Positions 7,666 through 16,939 of a stretch of 64,000 nt of DNA are shown piece after piece; within the stretch, counting starts at the first letter, position 1; each line of letters starts with the position of its first letter. Source of the stretch: Sporosarcina luteola (GTDB taxonomy: Bacteria > Bacillota > Bacilli > Bacillales_A > Planococcaceae); contig NZ_JAMBNV010000001.1 of NCBI RefSeq assembly GCF_023715245.1, positions 1,178,001-1,242,000 of the forward strand, written 5' to 3'. Both the position numbers and the translations under genes were made by a program. The notes under the pieces are model-generated. The model ran no database searches and was not told the DNA's origin. It saw only the letters and a program-made list of their open reading frames with translations.

Positions 7666-8271
7666 ATGATTCCAATGATCATCGGTTTGACAGGAAGCAT
7701 TGCGACCGGCAAAAGCACTGTGTCGCGGATGCTAAAACAAAAAGGATATCCGATCGTTGACGCGGATGAAATTTCAAGACTCGTCGTGGAGCCCGGCAGT
7801 CCTGCACTTGATCAAATTGCCCAGACGTTCGGCGGGGATGTACTCCTGCCCGACGGTGCGCTGAACAGAGAAAAGCTCGGCAATCTCATCTTCAATGACG
7901 AGGAAAAGCGGAAAATGCTGAACGAGATCGTCCATCCAGCTGTCCGTAAGGAAATGATCCGGCAAAAGGAAGAATGGATAGATAAAGGGGCAAATACTGT
8001 CATCATGGATATTCCCCTCCTTTTTGAAAGCAAGCTTCAGTCGTATGTAGATAAAATAGTTGTCGTATCAGCAACCCCCTCCATTCAGAGGGAGCGTCTG
8101 ATTGCGAGAAATGGCTACTCTACAGAGGAAGCGGATGCCCGCATCAACTCGCAGCTTCCGATTGCCAAGAAGGAATTGGGCGCGAATGCAGTCATTAATA
8201 ATAATGGAACAATGGAAGAGACCGAAAACCAACTTGATGCAATATTAATTGAATGGCAAGCGGAAATTTAA
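7666..8271 (+). CDS. coaE: Dephospho-CoA kinase
   Basis: This 201-residue kinase catalyses the last step of coenzyme A synthesis, ATP-dependent 3'-phosphorylation of dephospho-CoA. The P-loop GSIATGKST lies at about 11-19. The family motif DADEISRLVVEPG follows, and a later DIPLLFES segment matches the substrate-binding region. ATG 7666 lies close to a GAGGAAGGG ribosome binding site; ATG 7675 three codons in is an alternative. The gene starts 7 bp after mutM. The ytaF gene found between mutM and coaE in B. subtilis is absent. Confidence 0.95.
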   Translation: MIPMIIGLTGSIATGKSTVSRMLKQKGYPIVDADEISRLVVEPGSPALDQIAQTFGGDVLLPDGALNREKLGNLIFNDEEKRKMLNEIVHPAVRKEMIRQKEEWIDKGANTVIMDIPLLFESKLQSYVDKIVVVSATPSIQRERLIARNGYSTEEADARINSQLPIAKKELGANAVINNNGTMEETENQLDAILIEWQAEI

Positions 8272-8326
8272 CTCGAATTATTTTATTCTCTGAAAAGTGG
8301 AACATTGCTATTTCATTCACAAACTC

Positions 8327-8354
8327 TTTCCACCCGGTTAAAATGTGCTATACT
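8327..8354 (+). promoter_or_regulatory. gapB promoter with CcpN-type operator
   Basis: A -35-like TTTCCA (8327-8332) and a -10 TATACT (8349-8354) are separated by 16 bp. The -10 is contained in TGTGCTATACT (8344-8354), which fits the CcpN consensus TRTGHYATAYW at all 11 positions. CcpN represses gluconeogenic genes during glycolysis in B. subtilis; its role here is inferred from the match. Confidence 0.65.
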
Positions 8355-8407
8355 AATTAACGGATAAATGATAAAAAGTATATAACATTACGCGGGAGGA
8401 TTTTTTC

Positions 8408-9430
8408 ATGACTACTTCGATAGCGATAAACGGTTTTGGGCGGATTGGCCGCATGGTTTTCCGACAAATTATCACGAAGGATGACGTGGATGTAGTAGCA
8501 ATAAATGCATCTTATCCGGCAGAAACGTTAGCCCATTTGATTAAGTATGACACTAATCATGGAGTTTTTGACGGTGAAGTCGTTGTGGAGCAAAATGCTC
8601 TTGTTGTCAACGGAAAACGCGTCCAATTACTAGCGGAGCGCGATCCATCAAAGTTGCCTTGGAAAGAGCTTGGTGTCGATGTCGTCATTGAAGCGACGGG
8701 TGTATTCAATGAGCGTAGTAAAGCTGCCCTTCATATGGAAGCAGGAGCGAAGAAAGTCATCCTGACAGCTCCAGGGAAAAATGAAGACGTTACGATTGTT
8801 CTCGGTGTGAATGATGAAAAGCTAGATATTGAAAAGCATGATATCATTTCCAATGCAAGCTGTACGACAAACTGTCTTGCACCGGTTGCAAAAGTATTGA
8901 ATGATACATTCGGCATTGAAAACGGATTAATGACAACTGTTCATGCTTATACAAACGATCAGAAAAACTTGGATAATCCGCATAAGGATCTTCGTCGTGC
9001 GCGTGCTTGTGCACAGTCGATCATCCCGACTTCTACTGGTGCAGCAAAAGCGTTATCGCTTGTCCTGCCTGAGCTTGAAGGGAAAATCCACGGAATGGCG
9101 CTACGTGTACCGACGCCGAACGTGTCATTGGTCGACCTAGTCGTTGACGTGCAAAAAGATGTAACAGTGGAGGAAGTGAATGAAGCATTCATCAAAGCTG
9201 CAGAAGGTCCGATGGCGGGAATCCTTCGTTTCACGACTGAACCACTTGTATCGATCGACTTCAACACGACTACGGAGTCCGCAACGATTGACGGACTGTC
9301 GACGATTGTCATGGGCGACCGTAAAGTGAAAGTACTCGCTTGGTATGACAATGAATGGGGCTACTCCGCCCGCGTTGTCGAATTGGCTATAAAAGTTGGA
9401 AATGCATTGAATTCCAAAGTGAATTCCTAA
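8408..9430 (+). CDS. gapB: NADP-preferring glyceraldehyde-3-phosphate dehydrogenase (GapB, gluconeogenic)
   Basis: This 340-residue phosphorylating GAPDH has an N-terminal Rossmann fold (INGFGRIGRMVFRQ) and catalytic Cys152 in ASCTTNC. The segment after the second strand reads NASYPAE where glycolytic enzymes have NDLTD; loss of that aspartate is associated with NADP use in GapB-type enzymes that run in the gluconeogenic direction. Position after coaE is as in B. subtilis. The ribosome binding site is GGGAGGA. A CcpN-type box overlaps the promoter, which fits repression when glucose is present. speD, which follows gapB in B. subtilis, is missing. Confidence 0.93.
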   Translation: MTTSIAINGFGRIGRMVFRQIITKDDVDVVAINASYPAETLAHLIKYDTNHGVFDGEVVVEQNALVVNGKRVQLLAERDPSKLPWKELGVDVVIEATGVFNERSKAALHMEAGAKKVILTAPGKNEDVTIVLGVNDEKLDIEKHDIISNASCTTNCLAPVAKVLNDTFGIENGLMTTVHAYTNDQKNLDNPHKDLRRARACAQSIIPTSTGAAKALSLVLPELEGKIHGMALRVPTPNVSLVDLVVDVQKDVTVEEVNEAFIKAAEGPMAGILRFTTEPLVSIDFNTTTESATIDGLSTIVMGDRKVKVLAWYDNEWGYSARVVELAIKVGNALNSKVNS

Positions 9431-9441
9431 TTCGTAAAATA

Positions 9442-9482
9442 AAAATCGTCCAGGTCGATTACTCGACTTGGACGATTTTGTG
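9442..9482 (+). terminator. Intrinsic terminator after gapB
   Basis: AAAATCGTCCAGGTCGA-TTAC-TCGACTTGGACGATTTT, a long perfect or near-perfect stem ending in a T stretch. Confidence 0.85.
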
Positions 9483-9552
9483 TTCCCATTCATTTTTTCA
9501 TTGAACTTCTGTTATAATCGATATACTATACGGAATTGCGGAGGAAGCAAAA

Positions 9553-10017
9553 ATGATATGTCCAGCTTGTCATTATAATGGCACCCGGGTCATCGATTCC
9601 AGACCTGCTGAAGAGAATCGATCGATCAGACGACGCCGTGAATGCGAGAAATGCGCTTTCCGCTTCACGACATTTGAAAAAGTGGAAGAGATGCCGCTCA
9701 TCGTCGTGAAAAAGGATGGCACGCGGGAAGAATTCAGCGGTGAAAAATTGTTGAGGGGATTAATTCGTGCTTGTGAAAAGCGTCCGGTTGATCTGGAAGC
9801 AGTAAAAAACATCGTTTATTTAATAGAAAAAGAATTGCGAAGCTCAGGGACTGTCGAAATCGATTCCAAGGATGTCGGCGAAATGGTTATGGAAAAATTG
9901 GCCGATGTCGATGAAGTCGCATATGTCCGGTTTGCTTCTGTCTACCGGCAATACAAAGATATAACAGTTTTTATTGATGAACTGCAGAGCTTGCAGAAGA
10001 AAAAGGATGAAAACTGA
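9553..10017 (+). CDS. nrdR: Transcriptional repressor NrdR
   Basis: This 154-residue regulator represses ribonucleotide reductase genes in response to nucleotide binding. The N-terminal zinc ribbon uses Cys3/Cys6 and Cys31/Cys34 with an arginine-rich stretch ([12 protein letters not shown]) between them. The ATP-cone domain spans about 49-139 ([18 protein letters not shown]). The start follows GCGGAGGAAG. It leads into dnaB after 36 bp, the conserved Bacillales order, linking nucleotide supply to replication initiation. No NrdR box was recognised near it. Confidence 0.96.
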   Translation: MICPACHYNGTRVIDSRPAEENRSIRRRRECEKCAFRFTTFEKVEEMPLIVVKKDGTREEFSGEKLLRGLIRACEKRPVDLEAVKNIVYLIEKELRSSGTVEIDSKDVGEMVMEKLADVDEVAYVRFASVYRQYKDITVFIDELQSLQKKKDEN

Positions 10018-10053
10018 CTTTGAATAAAGGAAGGAAAGAGGGGTTCCGAAAAA

Positions 10054-11403
10054 ATGCTTTACCAGGAATTGCAACCAGTCGATACATTTACAATCAAGTT
10101 GTCACACCCATTTTCGGATTATGACCGGCAACTCCTCACTTTGTTCTACCAACCATTGATCGGTCCTGACGCCATGAGTCTCTTCATGTCTCTCTGGGCT
10201 GATGCGGAGCGTGAAACGGAAAGCGAATTCAGTCATTATTACTTAATGAATTTATTGACAATGCCTTTAGTTAAAGTATTTGAGGCTAGAATCTCCCTTG
10301 AGGCGATCGGCTTGTTGCGTACCTATTGCAAACAGGTGGATCAGGATCGCATTTTCTGTTACGAACTATTGCCGCCATTGGATGCGAAGTCGTTTTTCGA
10401 TGATCCACTGTTATCCACATTTCTTTTCAGTAAAATTGGTGAGCAGGCGTACCGAAGTCTGAGGACACGCTTTCTGGTCGATGATCCGCTGGATGAGCAA
10501 TATAAGGAAGTGTCACGCACATTTCTGGATGTGTTCAAGCCTATTCGGTACAGTTCATCGGAAGGGATGGACGAGGGCGGCCAAATGACGGGACGCAATG
10601 AACCAACCGGCATCCCGTTCGCTTATTCCGATTTCGATTTCAATCTATTCCGGGCGGGACTTTCAGAACAGATGGTGCCAAAATCAGCCCTCGCTTCAGT
10701 ATCGAAGGAATTGATCGAGAAATTAGCATTCCTCTATTCATTAACACCACTCGATATGCAAAAAGTCGTTATGATGGCTCTTGATGAAAACTTGAAACTA
10801 CCAGAAGACCGTTTGCGGAAAGCGGCTGTCGATTTTTATAAGATGAATATTTCTCAAAATGTCCCCTCTATAGAAAAGACATTCCAGAAGGAAAAGAAAC
10901 ATGTCACTTCCGAGCCTCTCACTAGGGAAGATGAACTGCTCGTTTATATGGAGAACACATCACCCCGTGAAATGCTGAAAGACTATACGGGGAATGAACC
11001 GCTCCCGGTGGATGTCCAGCTAGCTGAAAGGCTTGTGACGGTACACGGATTTACAGTTGGAGTTGTAAATGTCCTATTGCATTATGTAATCATCCGTAAT
11101 GATGGAAAGATTACGAAGAACTACGCAGAGAGGATCGCTTCGCACTGGGCGAATAAAAAGATAGAAACCGCAAAACAGGCGATGGAAATATCCCGCAAAG
11201 AGCATGATCAATATATCAAATGGCAGAAGGAAGGCAGCCGGAAAACAAGTGGCCGGAAACCGGTGAGGGAAGAGAAGGTGCCAGAATGGTTCAACAAGCC
11301 AGAGGAGCAGAACGTGTCGAAGGATGAGGCGGATCCTGCCATTGATGAAAAGCGCCGTGAACTGCAAGCTAAGCTAGATGCCATGAGAATGGAGGGAAAA
11401 TAA
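10054..11403 (+). CDS. dnaB: Replication initiation and membrane attachment protein DnaB
   Basis: This 449-residue Firmicute-type DnaB (unrelated to the E. coli helicase) acts with DnaD and DnaI to load the replicative helicase at oriC and at restart sites. Its N-terminal part (LSHPFSDYDRQLLTLFYQPLIG) resembles the DDBH1 winged-helix region. The stretch around residues 310-380 (SPREMLKDYTGNEPLPVDVQLAERL) is the DDBH2 region with its conserved YxxN-like helix. The charged C-terminal tail is typical. The stop is one base before the dnaI ATG, so the two are probably translationally coupled. Confidence 0.93.
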   Translation: MLYQELQPVDTFTIKLSHPFSDYDRQLLTLFYQPLIGPDAMSLFMSLWADAERETESEFSHYYLMNLLTMPLVKVFEARISLEAIGLLRTYCKQVDQDRIFCYELLPPLDAKSFFDDPLLSTFLFSKIGEQAYRSLRTRFLVDDPLDEQYKEVSRTFLDVFKPIRYSSSEGMDEGGQMTGRNEPTGIPFAYSDFDFNLFRAGLSEQMVPKSALASVSKELIEKLAFLYSLTPLDMQKVVMMALDENLKLPEDRLRKAAVDFYKMNISQNVPSIEKTFQKEKKHVTSEPLTREDELLVYMENTSPREMLKDYTGNEPLPVDVQLAERLVTVHGFTVGVVNVLLHYVIIRNDGKITKNYAERIASHWANKKIETAKQAMEISRKEHDQYIKWQKEGSRKTSGRKPVREEKVPEWFNKPEEQNVSKDEADPAIDEKRRELQAKLDAMRMEGK

Positions 11404-11404
11404 G

Positions 11405-12349
11405 ATGGAGCGAATTGGAAATACATTGAAGCGTGTTATCAATTCTTCGGATTTGGCCGCAAGATATGAGCAAGTGCGCAATGAAGTGATGGAATCTCCT
11501 GGAGTCCAGAAATTCATCGAGGAACATTCCGATGAAATCGATAAATCCGTCGTAGAAAAAAGCCTAGGGAAACTATTCGAATATGCTTCCGCATCACACA
11601 AATGCGACAAATGCCCCAATATCAATGGCTGTATAAATGTGATGAAGGGATTCGAGCCGAAACTTATTCTCACACAAGGTTTCATCGACATCGACTACAT
11701 AAAATGCCCGAATAAGCTGATTGACGATGAAAGCCGCAATATCGCGAATATGATCGATAGTATGTATATGCCTAAAGATGTCATGGATGCGCGCCTTCCA
11801 GATGTCGATTTGGGGCATGACACGAGCAGGATCATTGTTGTAGAGGAAGCATGGAAATTTTTGAATGAACTAAGCAGCACAAACAAATTGCCCGAGCGCG
11901 GCCTTTATATCCATGGACCGTTCGGAACCGGTAAATCGTATGTGCTCGGAGCATTGGCGAACGAACTTGCCAACCGACACATCCGGACGGTTGTTGTGTA
12001 TATCCCTGAGTTTTTAAGAGAAATCAAGCAATCAATTCAAGATCAGACGTTGAACGAAAAAATCGACTTTGTAAAAAAGGCGGACGTCCTCATGCTTGAT
12101 GACTTCGGTGCTGAATCTATGTCCGCATGGGCGCGTGATGAAGTGCTCGGCACGATCTTGCAATATCGCATGGCTGAAAAATTGCCGACCTTCTTCACCT
12201 CGAATCTTAACCACGATGAGCTTGAACATCATTTGACTTATACACAACGCGGCGAAAAGGAAGCTGTCAAAGCGCAGAGACTTATGGAACGGATTAAAAT
12301 GATCAGCAAACCCGTCCAATTGAAAGGGAAAAACCGAAGAAATGGGTGA
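11405..12349 (+). CDS. dnaI: Primosomal protein DnaI, helicase loader
   Basis: This 314-residue AAA+ ATPase loads the replicative helicase DnaC. The N-terminal helicase-interacting domain carries a cysteine cluster (CDKCPNINGC, about 67-76) that binds zinc in characterised homologues. Walker A is GPFGTGKSY (about 171-179) and Walker B is VLMLDDFGAE (about 227-236). Arg-finger and sensor regions follow (FFTSNLNHDELE). It starts one base after dnaB and is the last gene before the thrS leader. Confidence 0.95.
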   Translation: MERIGNTLKRVINSSDLAARYEQVRNEVMESPGVQKFIEEHSDEIDKSVVEKSLGKLFEYASASHKCDKCPNINGCINVMKGFEPKLILTQGFIDIDYIKCPNKLIDDESRNIANMIDSMYMPKDVMDARLPDVDLGHDTSRIIVVEEAWKFLNELSSTNKLPERGLYIHGPFGTGKSYVLGALANELANRHIRTVVVYIPEFLREIKQSIQDQTLNEKIDFVKKADVLMLDDFGAESMSAWARDEVLGTILQYRMAEKLPTFFTSNLNHDELEHHLTYTQRGEKEAVKAQRLMERIKMISKPVQLKGKNRRNG

Positions 12350-12364
12350 GGGGAATTTATCCAC

Positions 12365-12393
12365 TTGCAATTGTCTGAGTTTTTCCTTATACT
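12365..12393 (+). promoter_or_regulatory. Promoter of the thrS T-box transcript
   Basis: TTGCAA (12365-12370), 17-bp spacer, TATACT (12388-12393). Confidence 0.7.
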
Positions 12394-12399
12394 AATGAA

Positions 12400-12680
12400 T
12401 ATTATATCTACAATTATTAATGCAAATGCATTGAAGAGGACATGAATCGATTCATCCACTTACAGAGATCAGGGTCATTTGGCTGGAAGCCCTGAAGTGC
12501 AGAGGATTGATTTACCACCTTGGAGCAGCATCGGTGAACTAGCATCACTAGCCGATGACGGACCCCGGCCCGTTAGCCGTTTCAAGCTTCATCTTTCCGG
12601 TTATATGGCCGGATGGAAGGAAGAAGGGTGGAACCGCGAGCAACAGCTTCGTCCCTTTATAGGGATGGGGCTTTTTTTGT
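12400..12680 (+). promoter_or_regulatory. T-box leader of thrS (Thr, specifier ACC)
   Basis: The leader ends in a terminator (about 12645-12678, CGTCCCT-TTAT-AGGGATGGGG then T7). The conserved T-box sequence GGGTGGAACCGCGAGC lies at 12626-12641. The specifier by alignment with the pheS leader is ACC at 12514-12516 (GATTT-ACC-ACC), a threonine codon. Uncharged tRNA-Thr would stabilise the antiterminator and allow thrS transcription. Confidence 0.92.
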
Positions 12681-12708
12681 TCAAAAAAATAAGTGAGGAG
12701 TGTTTACA

Positions 12709-14646
12709 ATGGCAGAAAATATTCAATTGAAATTTCCGGATGGGGCGATAAAAGAGTTTCCGAAAGGCACAACAACAGAAGACGTGGCAGGCTCCATTAG
12801 TCCAGGGCTACGAAAAAGCGCACTTGCAGGCAAAGTCGGGGAACAGCTCATCGACTTGAAAACACCGATTGAAGAAGACGGTGAGATTGCAATCATCACA
12901 CCACAATCACCAGAAGCGCTCGAAATTCTGCGCCATAGTACGGCCCATTTGCTTGCACAAGCTGTCAAACGGAAATTCCCGGACGCAAAACTAGGCATTG
13001 GCCCAGTCATCGATAACGGTTTCTATTATGATATCGATTCACCAACGCCAATCACAGCTGAAGACCTTCCTGAACTTGAGAAGGAGATGAAGCGAATCAT
13101 CGGTGAAAATCTACCAATTAATCGCATTGAAGTTTCTCGCGACGAGGCCGAAAAGCGCTTCAAGGAAATTGACGATCCTTACAAAATCGAACTATTGGAA
13201 GCAATTCCGGAAGGCGAACAAGTATCCATCTATGAGCAAGGCGAATTTTTCGACCTTTGCCGCGGAATCCATGTCCCTTCAACGGGCAAGTTGAAAGAGT
13301 TCAAATTATTGAGCATCGCGGGCGCGTATTGGCGCGGTGACTCGAAAAACAAAATGCTTCAACGGATTTACGGTACAGCATTCTTTAAAAAGGACGAACT
13401 ACAGGAACACCTCCGGATGCTCGAAGAAGCCAAAGAACGCGACCACCGGAAAATTGGGAAGGAATTGAATTTATTCACGAACTCCCAAAAAGTCGGCCAA
13501 GGTCTTCCGCTTTGGTTGCCGAAAGGTGCTACGATCCGCCGCATCATCGAACGCTATATCGTCGATAAAGAAGTGAAGCTTGGCTATGACCACGTCTATA
13601 CACCGGTACTAGGAAGCGTCGAGCTCTACAAGACATCCGGTCACTGGGGTCATTACCAAGACGGCATGTTCCCAGTCATGAGCATGGACAATGAAGATCT
13701 CGTCCTCCGTCCGATGAACTGCCCGCATCATATGATGATCTATAAAAACGGCATCCACTCCTATCGGAACTTGCCGATCCGTATTGCAGAGCTAGGCACG
13801 ATGCACCGCTATGAAATGTCAGGTGCATTATCCGGACTGCAGCGTGTCCGCGGAATGACTCTGAACGACGCGCATATCTTCGTCCGCCCGGATCAAATCA
13901 AAGAAGAATTCAAACGTGTCGTCCAACTCGTCATTGACGTCTACAAAGACTTTAATATTAAAGATTACTCATTCCGTATATCCTATCGCGATCCGGAGGA
14001 TACAGAAAAATACTTTGACGATGACGAAATGTGGGAACGCGCACAGAGCATGTTGAAAGAAACGATGGATGAAATGGGTCTACCGTACGTCGAAGCTGAT
14101 GGTGAAGCTGCCTTCTACGGTCCAAAACTCGATGTGCAAGTGAAAACAGCAATCGGTATGGAAGAGACACTCTCAACTGTACAGCTCGACTTCCTACTTC
14201 CTGAGCGCTTCGACCTCACATACGTAGGAGAAGACGGCAAGCAACATCGCCCAGTCGTCATCCACCGCGGCGTCGTCTCGACAATGGAACGATTCGTTGC
14301 ATTCCTGATTGAAGAATACAAAGGTGCATTCCCAACATGGCTAGCACCGGTTCAAGTCGAAGTAATCCCGGTTTCACCAGAAGCTCACTTCGACTATGCA
14401 AATGAAATACGTGAGAAACTGGTTGCAGAAGGATTCCGCATCGACCTTGACAGCCGCGACGAAAAAATCGGCTACAAGATCCGCGAAGCCCAAGTCCAAA
14501 AGATCCCGTACATGCTCGTCCTTGGAGACAAAGAAGTCGAATCCGGCGAAGTCAACGTAAGAAAATACGGCGAACAAAAATCCGAAAGCATGCCATTTGA
14601 AGATTTCTTAAAAATGATTCAAGCCGACGTTTCACACGAGAACTAA
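12709..14646 (+). CDS. thrS: Threonyl-tRNA synthetase
   Basis: This 645-residue class II synthetase charges tRNA-Thr. The TGS domain covers about 1-65, the editing/SAD domain about 70-225 ([16 protein letters not shown]), the catalytic core about 240-535 ([12 protein letters not shown] with zinc-ligand Cys and His; [11 protein letters not shown] motif 3), and the anticodon-binding domain about 540-640. The start is placed at ATG 12709, 8 bp after GAGGAG; a GTG at 12700 overlaps that ribosome binding site and is unlikely. Expression is controlled by the T-box leader. A single gene follows its own terminator-antiterminator, separate from dnaI. Confidence 0.97.
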   Translation: MAENIQLKFPDGAIKEFPKGTTTEDVAGSISPGLRKSALAGKVGEQLIDLKTPIEEDGEIAIITPQSPEALEILRHSTAHLLAQAVKRKFPDAKLGIGPVIDNGFYYDIDSPTPITAEDLPELEKEMKRIIGENLPINRIEVSRDEAEKRFKEIDDPYKIELLEAIPEGEQVSIYEQGEFFDLCRGIHVPSTGKLKEFKLLSIAGAYWRGDSKNKMLQRIYGTAFFKKDELQEHLRMLEEAKERDHRKIGKELNLFTNSQKVGQGLPLWLPKGATIRRIIERYIVDKEVKLGYDHVYTPVLGSVELYKTSGHWGHYQDGMFPVMSMDNEDLVLRPMNCPHHMMIYKNGIHSYRNLPIRIAELGTMHRYEMSGALSGLQRVRGMTLNDAHIFVRPDQIKEEFKRVVQLVIDVYKDFNIKDYSFRISYRDPEDTEKYFDDDEMWERAQSMLKETMDEMGLPYVEADGEAAFYGPKLDVQVKTAIGMEETLSTVQLDFLLPERFDLTYVGEDGKQHRPVVIHRGVVSTMERFVAFLIEEYKGAFPTWLAPVQVEVIPVSPEAHFDYANEIREKLVAEGFRIDLDSRDEKIGYKIREAQVQKIPYMLVLGDKEVESGEVNVRKYGEQKSESMPFEDFLKMIQADVSHEN

Positions 14647-14784
14647 TAACCGTGGACGTGGGGCAACTAATAGATAAAATATAATCGCGCTAAATGCATC
14701 TTGCGCTGATTTATATGCTTGTCTAACGTTTTATGCGCTATTCAAGCGAATTTCTAACCGTAATACTTAGTATTAATACTCTCC

Positions 14785-14913
14785 ATTGATTGTAGCGGAA
14801 GGCGGCGACTCCAGCGGGAATAGCATGAACTGAAGACCCCGTAACGTAGCGTTGCGAAGTGAGGAGGCTGAAGCCATGCCCGCGGAAAGCGTCCGCCTGA
14901 AGCGAAAATCAAC
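14785..14913 (+). repeat. Interspersed repeat copy C (short form, forward)
   Basis: The 129-bp element starts ATTGATTGTAGCGGAAGG and ends CGAAAATCAAC. It lacks the internal modules of the long copies. It is the only copy without a partner and lies between thrS and the infC promoter. The preceding 14647-14784 holds no gene. Confidence 0.85.
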
Positions 14914-14928
14914 CGTGCAATTAATATG

Positions 14929-14957
14929 TTGACAATGAATAAATAAGATGGTAGACT
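14929..14957 (+). promoter_or_regulatory. Promoter of the infC-rpmI-rplT operon
   Basis: TTGACA (14929-14934), 17-bp spacer, TAGACT (14952-14957), placed just before the L20 leader. Confidence 0.75.
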
Positions 14958-14963
14958 TATTAA

Positions 14964-15125
14964 GGTTAATGAATACAGTTTGTGGTATAAGAAGGAGCTG
15001 CCCGCTTCTCACCTGATCGACGCATAACGTTGTTGACAGGTTGCACATAAGTGAACGTGCCGTGCAATTATTTGCATGTACACATAAGCGGGTAGACAAA
15101 AGTTACTTTTGTCTACTTTTTTTAT
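14964..15125 (+). promoter_or_regulatory. Ribosomal protein L20 leader (autoregulatory attenuator)
   Basis: The leader between the infC promoter and gene contains structured RNA with the GTTGTTGACAGGTTGCAC-type segment of the Bacillus L20 leader. It ends in an intrinsic terminator (15092-15120: GTAGACAAAAG-TT-ACTTTTGTCTAC then T stretch). L20 binding would promote termination and limit operon expression. The assignment rests on position plus the motif and terminator. Confidence 0.85.
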
Positions 15126-15226
15126 TGTCCGGCTCTTATTAAACGAATGGACCATGGGACCGTCGCAATAATGGACGGTATACCCAAACCGTGTATTCGC
15201 GATACAACATTCGGAGGTGGATTACT

Positions 15227-15745
15227 ATTAGCAAAGACATGTACGTAAATGAGGGCATCCGTGCCCGCGAGCTTCGTCTGATTGACCACAACGGCGACCA
15301 GCTTGGAATCAAAACACGCACCGAGGCTCTTGAAATTGCAGCACGCGCGAACTTGGATCTTGTCCTAGTCGCTCCAACAGCAAAGCCGCCTGTAGCACGT
15401 GTCATGGACTACGGCAAATTCAAGTTTGAACAACAAAAGAAAGAACGCGAAGTTAGAAAGAACCAAAAAATCATCAACCTCAAAGAAGTGCGGTTAAGCC
15501 CCACTATTGACGAACATGATTTCCAAACGAAGCTTCGTAACGGTATCAAATTCCTGCAAGCAGGGGACAAAGTGAAAGCGTCAATCCGTTTCCGTGGTCG
15601 TGCAATTACGCACAAGGAAATCGGTCAACGTGTTTTGGACCGCTTCGCAGAAGAATGCAAGGAATTCTCAACGGTTGAAGTAAAACCGAAAATGGAAGGC
15701 CGGAGCATGTTCCTAATACTTGCCCCGACTGCCGAAAAAAAGTAA
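15227..15745 (+). CDS. infC: Translation initiation factor IF-3
   Basis: This 172-residue factor prevents premature 50S joining and checks the initiator codon. The start is placed at ATT 15227: it lies 9 bp after a perfect GGAGGTGG (15213-15220) and gives [18 protein letters not shown], matching the family N-terminus. No ATG or GTG is correctly placed. An AUU start allows IF-3 to repress its own translation, as established in E. coli. N-terminal domain about 1-75, linker, C-terminal domain about 85-172 ([20 protein letters not shown]). First gene of infC-rpmI-rplT, under the L20 leader. Confidence 0.96.
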   Translation: MSKDMYVNEGIRARELRLIDHNGDQLGIKTRTEALEIAARANLDLVLVAPTAKPPVARVMDYGKFKFEQQKKEREVRKNQKIINLKEVRLSPTIDEHDFQTKLRNGIKFLQAGDKVKASIRFRGRAITHKEIGQRVLDRFAEECKEFSTVEVKPKMEGRSMFLILAPTAEKK

Positions 15746-15771
15746 CGCGAACGATTTAGGAGGAACAGATC

Positions 15772-15972
15772 ATGCCAAAAATGAAAACTCACCGCGGATC
15801 CGCGAAACGTTTCAAGAAAACTGCAACTGGTAAAGTGAAACGCGGCCGTGCGTACACAAGTCACCTTTTTGCCAATAAGTCTACAAAAGCGAAACGCCAC
15901 TTGCGTAAAGCTTCACTTGTTTCTTCAGGCGACTACAAACGTATCCGTGAAATGATCACATACATGAAATAA
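15772..15972 (+). CDS. rpmI: 50S ribosomal protein L35
   Basis: This 66-residue basic protein starts [20 protein letters not shown], the standard L35 N-terminus, and ends [15 protein letters not shown] ribosome binding site lies 8-9 bp upstream. It is 26 bp after infC and in the same transcription unit. Confidence 0.98.
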   Translation: MPKMKTHRGSAKRFKKTATGKVKRGRAYTSHLFANKSTKAKRHLRKASLVSSGDYKRIREMITYMK

Positions 15973-15988
15973 TCATTTTCAACCCCCC

Positions 15989-16060
15989 GTTCAAAGAGTA
16001 CGATTTACGAAGGCGTGGCGATATACGTCAGCCCGAGTTCTCCATATCCTCTTTTTGAAC
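15989..16060 (+). other. Hairpin between rpmI and rplT
   Basis: Arms GTTCAAAGAG (15989-) and CTCTTTTTGAAC (-16060) can pair over about 10 bp with one bulge, enclosing about 50 nt. No U-run follows, so it is not a terminator. It may act in RNA processing, stability or translational control of rplT; function not known. Confidence 0.5.
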
Positions 16061-16103
16061 CACTAATACAACATTCTTTAGGAATAGCAGGAGGTAATGA
16101 ACT

Positions 16104-16463
16104 ATGCCACGCGTAAAAGGTGGAACAGTGTCGCGCAAGCGCCGTAATCGAGTATTGAAATTAGCTAAAGGCTATTTTGGATCAAAACATAGACTTTACA
16201 AAGTAGCAAACCAACAGGTCATGAAATCATTTAACTATGCATACCGTGACCGCCGTCAGAAAAAACGTGATTTCCGTAAACTATGGATCACACGTATCAA
16301 CGCAGCAGCACGTATGAATGGCCTTTCATACAGCACATTGATGCACGGTCTTAAAGTGGCTGGCATCGAAGTGAACCGTAAAATGCTTGCTGATCTTGCA
16401 GTAACAGATGCACAAGCATTTGCACAACTTGCAGCAACAGCAAAACAGTCAGTCGCGAAATAA
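16104..16463 (+). CDS. rplT: 50S ribosomal protein L20
   Basis: This 119-residue protein has the classic L20 start [26 protein letters not shown] followed by the RNA-binding basic region and globular C-terminal domain ([27 protein letters not shown]). It binds 23S rRNA early in assembly and is the likely effector of the leader attenuator of this operon. The ribosome binding site is AGGAGGT. A strong terminator follows. Confidence 0.98.
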   Translation: MPRVKGGTVSRKRRNRVLKLAKGYFGSKHRLYKVANQQVMKSFNYAYRDRRQKKRDFRKLWITRINAAARMNGLSYSTLMHGLKVAGIEVNRKMLADLAVTDAQAFAQLAATAKQSVAK

Positions 16464-16481
16464 GCGATTTACCAATATACA

Positions 16482-16516
16482 GCCCCGCGCCGTTAACCGG
16501 CAGCGGGGCATTTTGT
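16482..16516 (+). terminator. Intrinsic terminator of the infC operon
   Basis: GCCCCGC-GCCGTTAACCGGCA-GCGGGGC followed by ATTTTGTT. Confidence 0.85.
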
Positions 16517-16615
16517 TATGGTTTAAAAAATAAAAGAAAATTAATGAACTTACTATAGTTCTTCTTCCTATGTACAATCAATAAAGTGTAGAATAGGAGA
16601 TAGGGAGTTGACTAT

Positions 16616-16906
16616 ATGAATGCACTAATTATCACATGGATTACATTTATATCAATTTGGTCTTTTATTATGATGGGGTATGATAAGAAACAATCGAAGA
16701 AGCGGGGACGTAGAGTTCCGGAGAAAACATTATGGCTATTTGCAATTGTGGGCGGAGGAATAGGTTCCTATTTTGGGATGATGGCATTCAGCCATAAAAC
16801 ACGCCACACAGAATTCAGGATCGGTTTTCTACTGCTCGCGCTTTTGTACTTAGGGATAATCATCTATCTCCTAGGCATTGATCCATTCGGGATGGATAAT
16901 GTCTGA
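16616..16906 (+). CDS. ysdA: DUF1294 membrane protein, YsdA-like
   Basis: This 96-residue membrane protein has three hydrophobic segments (about 4-22, 42-62, 70-92) and the DUF1294 hallmarks MGYDKKQSKKRGRRVPEKTLW and a GG-G-GSYFGMMAFSHKTRH stretch. It occupies the same position after rplT as ysdA in B. subtilis. Function unknown. The ribosome binding site is GGAGATAGGGAG. It converges on ysdB, and the two share a terminator. Confidence 0.88.
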   Translation: MNALIITWITFISIWSFIMMGYDKKQSKKRGRRVPEKTLWLFAIVGGGIGSYFGMMAFSHKTRHTEFRIGFLLLALLYLGIIIYLLGIDPFGMDNV

Positions 16907-16914
16907 AACTAAGA

Positions 16915-16939
16915 AAAGCCCGCTATATTAACGGGCTTT
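16915..16939. terminator. Bidirectional terminator between ysdA and ysdB
   Basis: AAAGCCCG-CTATATTAA-CGGGCTTT, with A and T tracts on both sides. It overlaps the last codons of ysdB. Confidence 0.85.

Noticed and set aside
14686..14760. Possible third periodic array (GCGCT at about 16-nt steps) after thrS
   Set aside because: Only a 5-nt match recurs at three of four positions; not distinguishable from chance.
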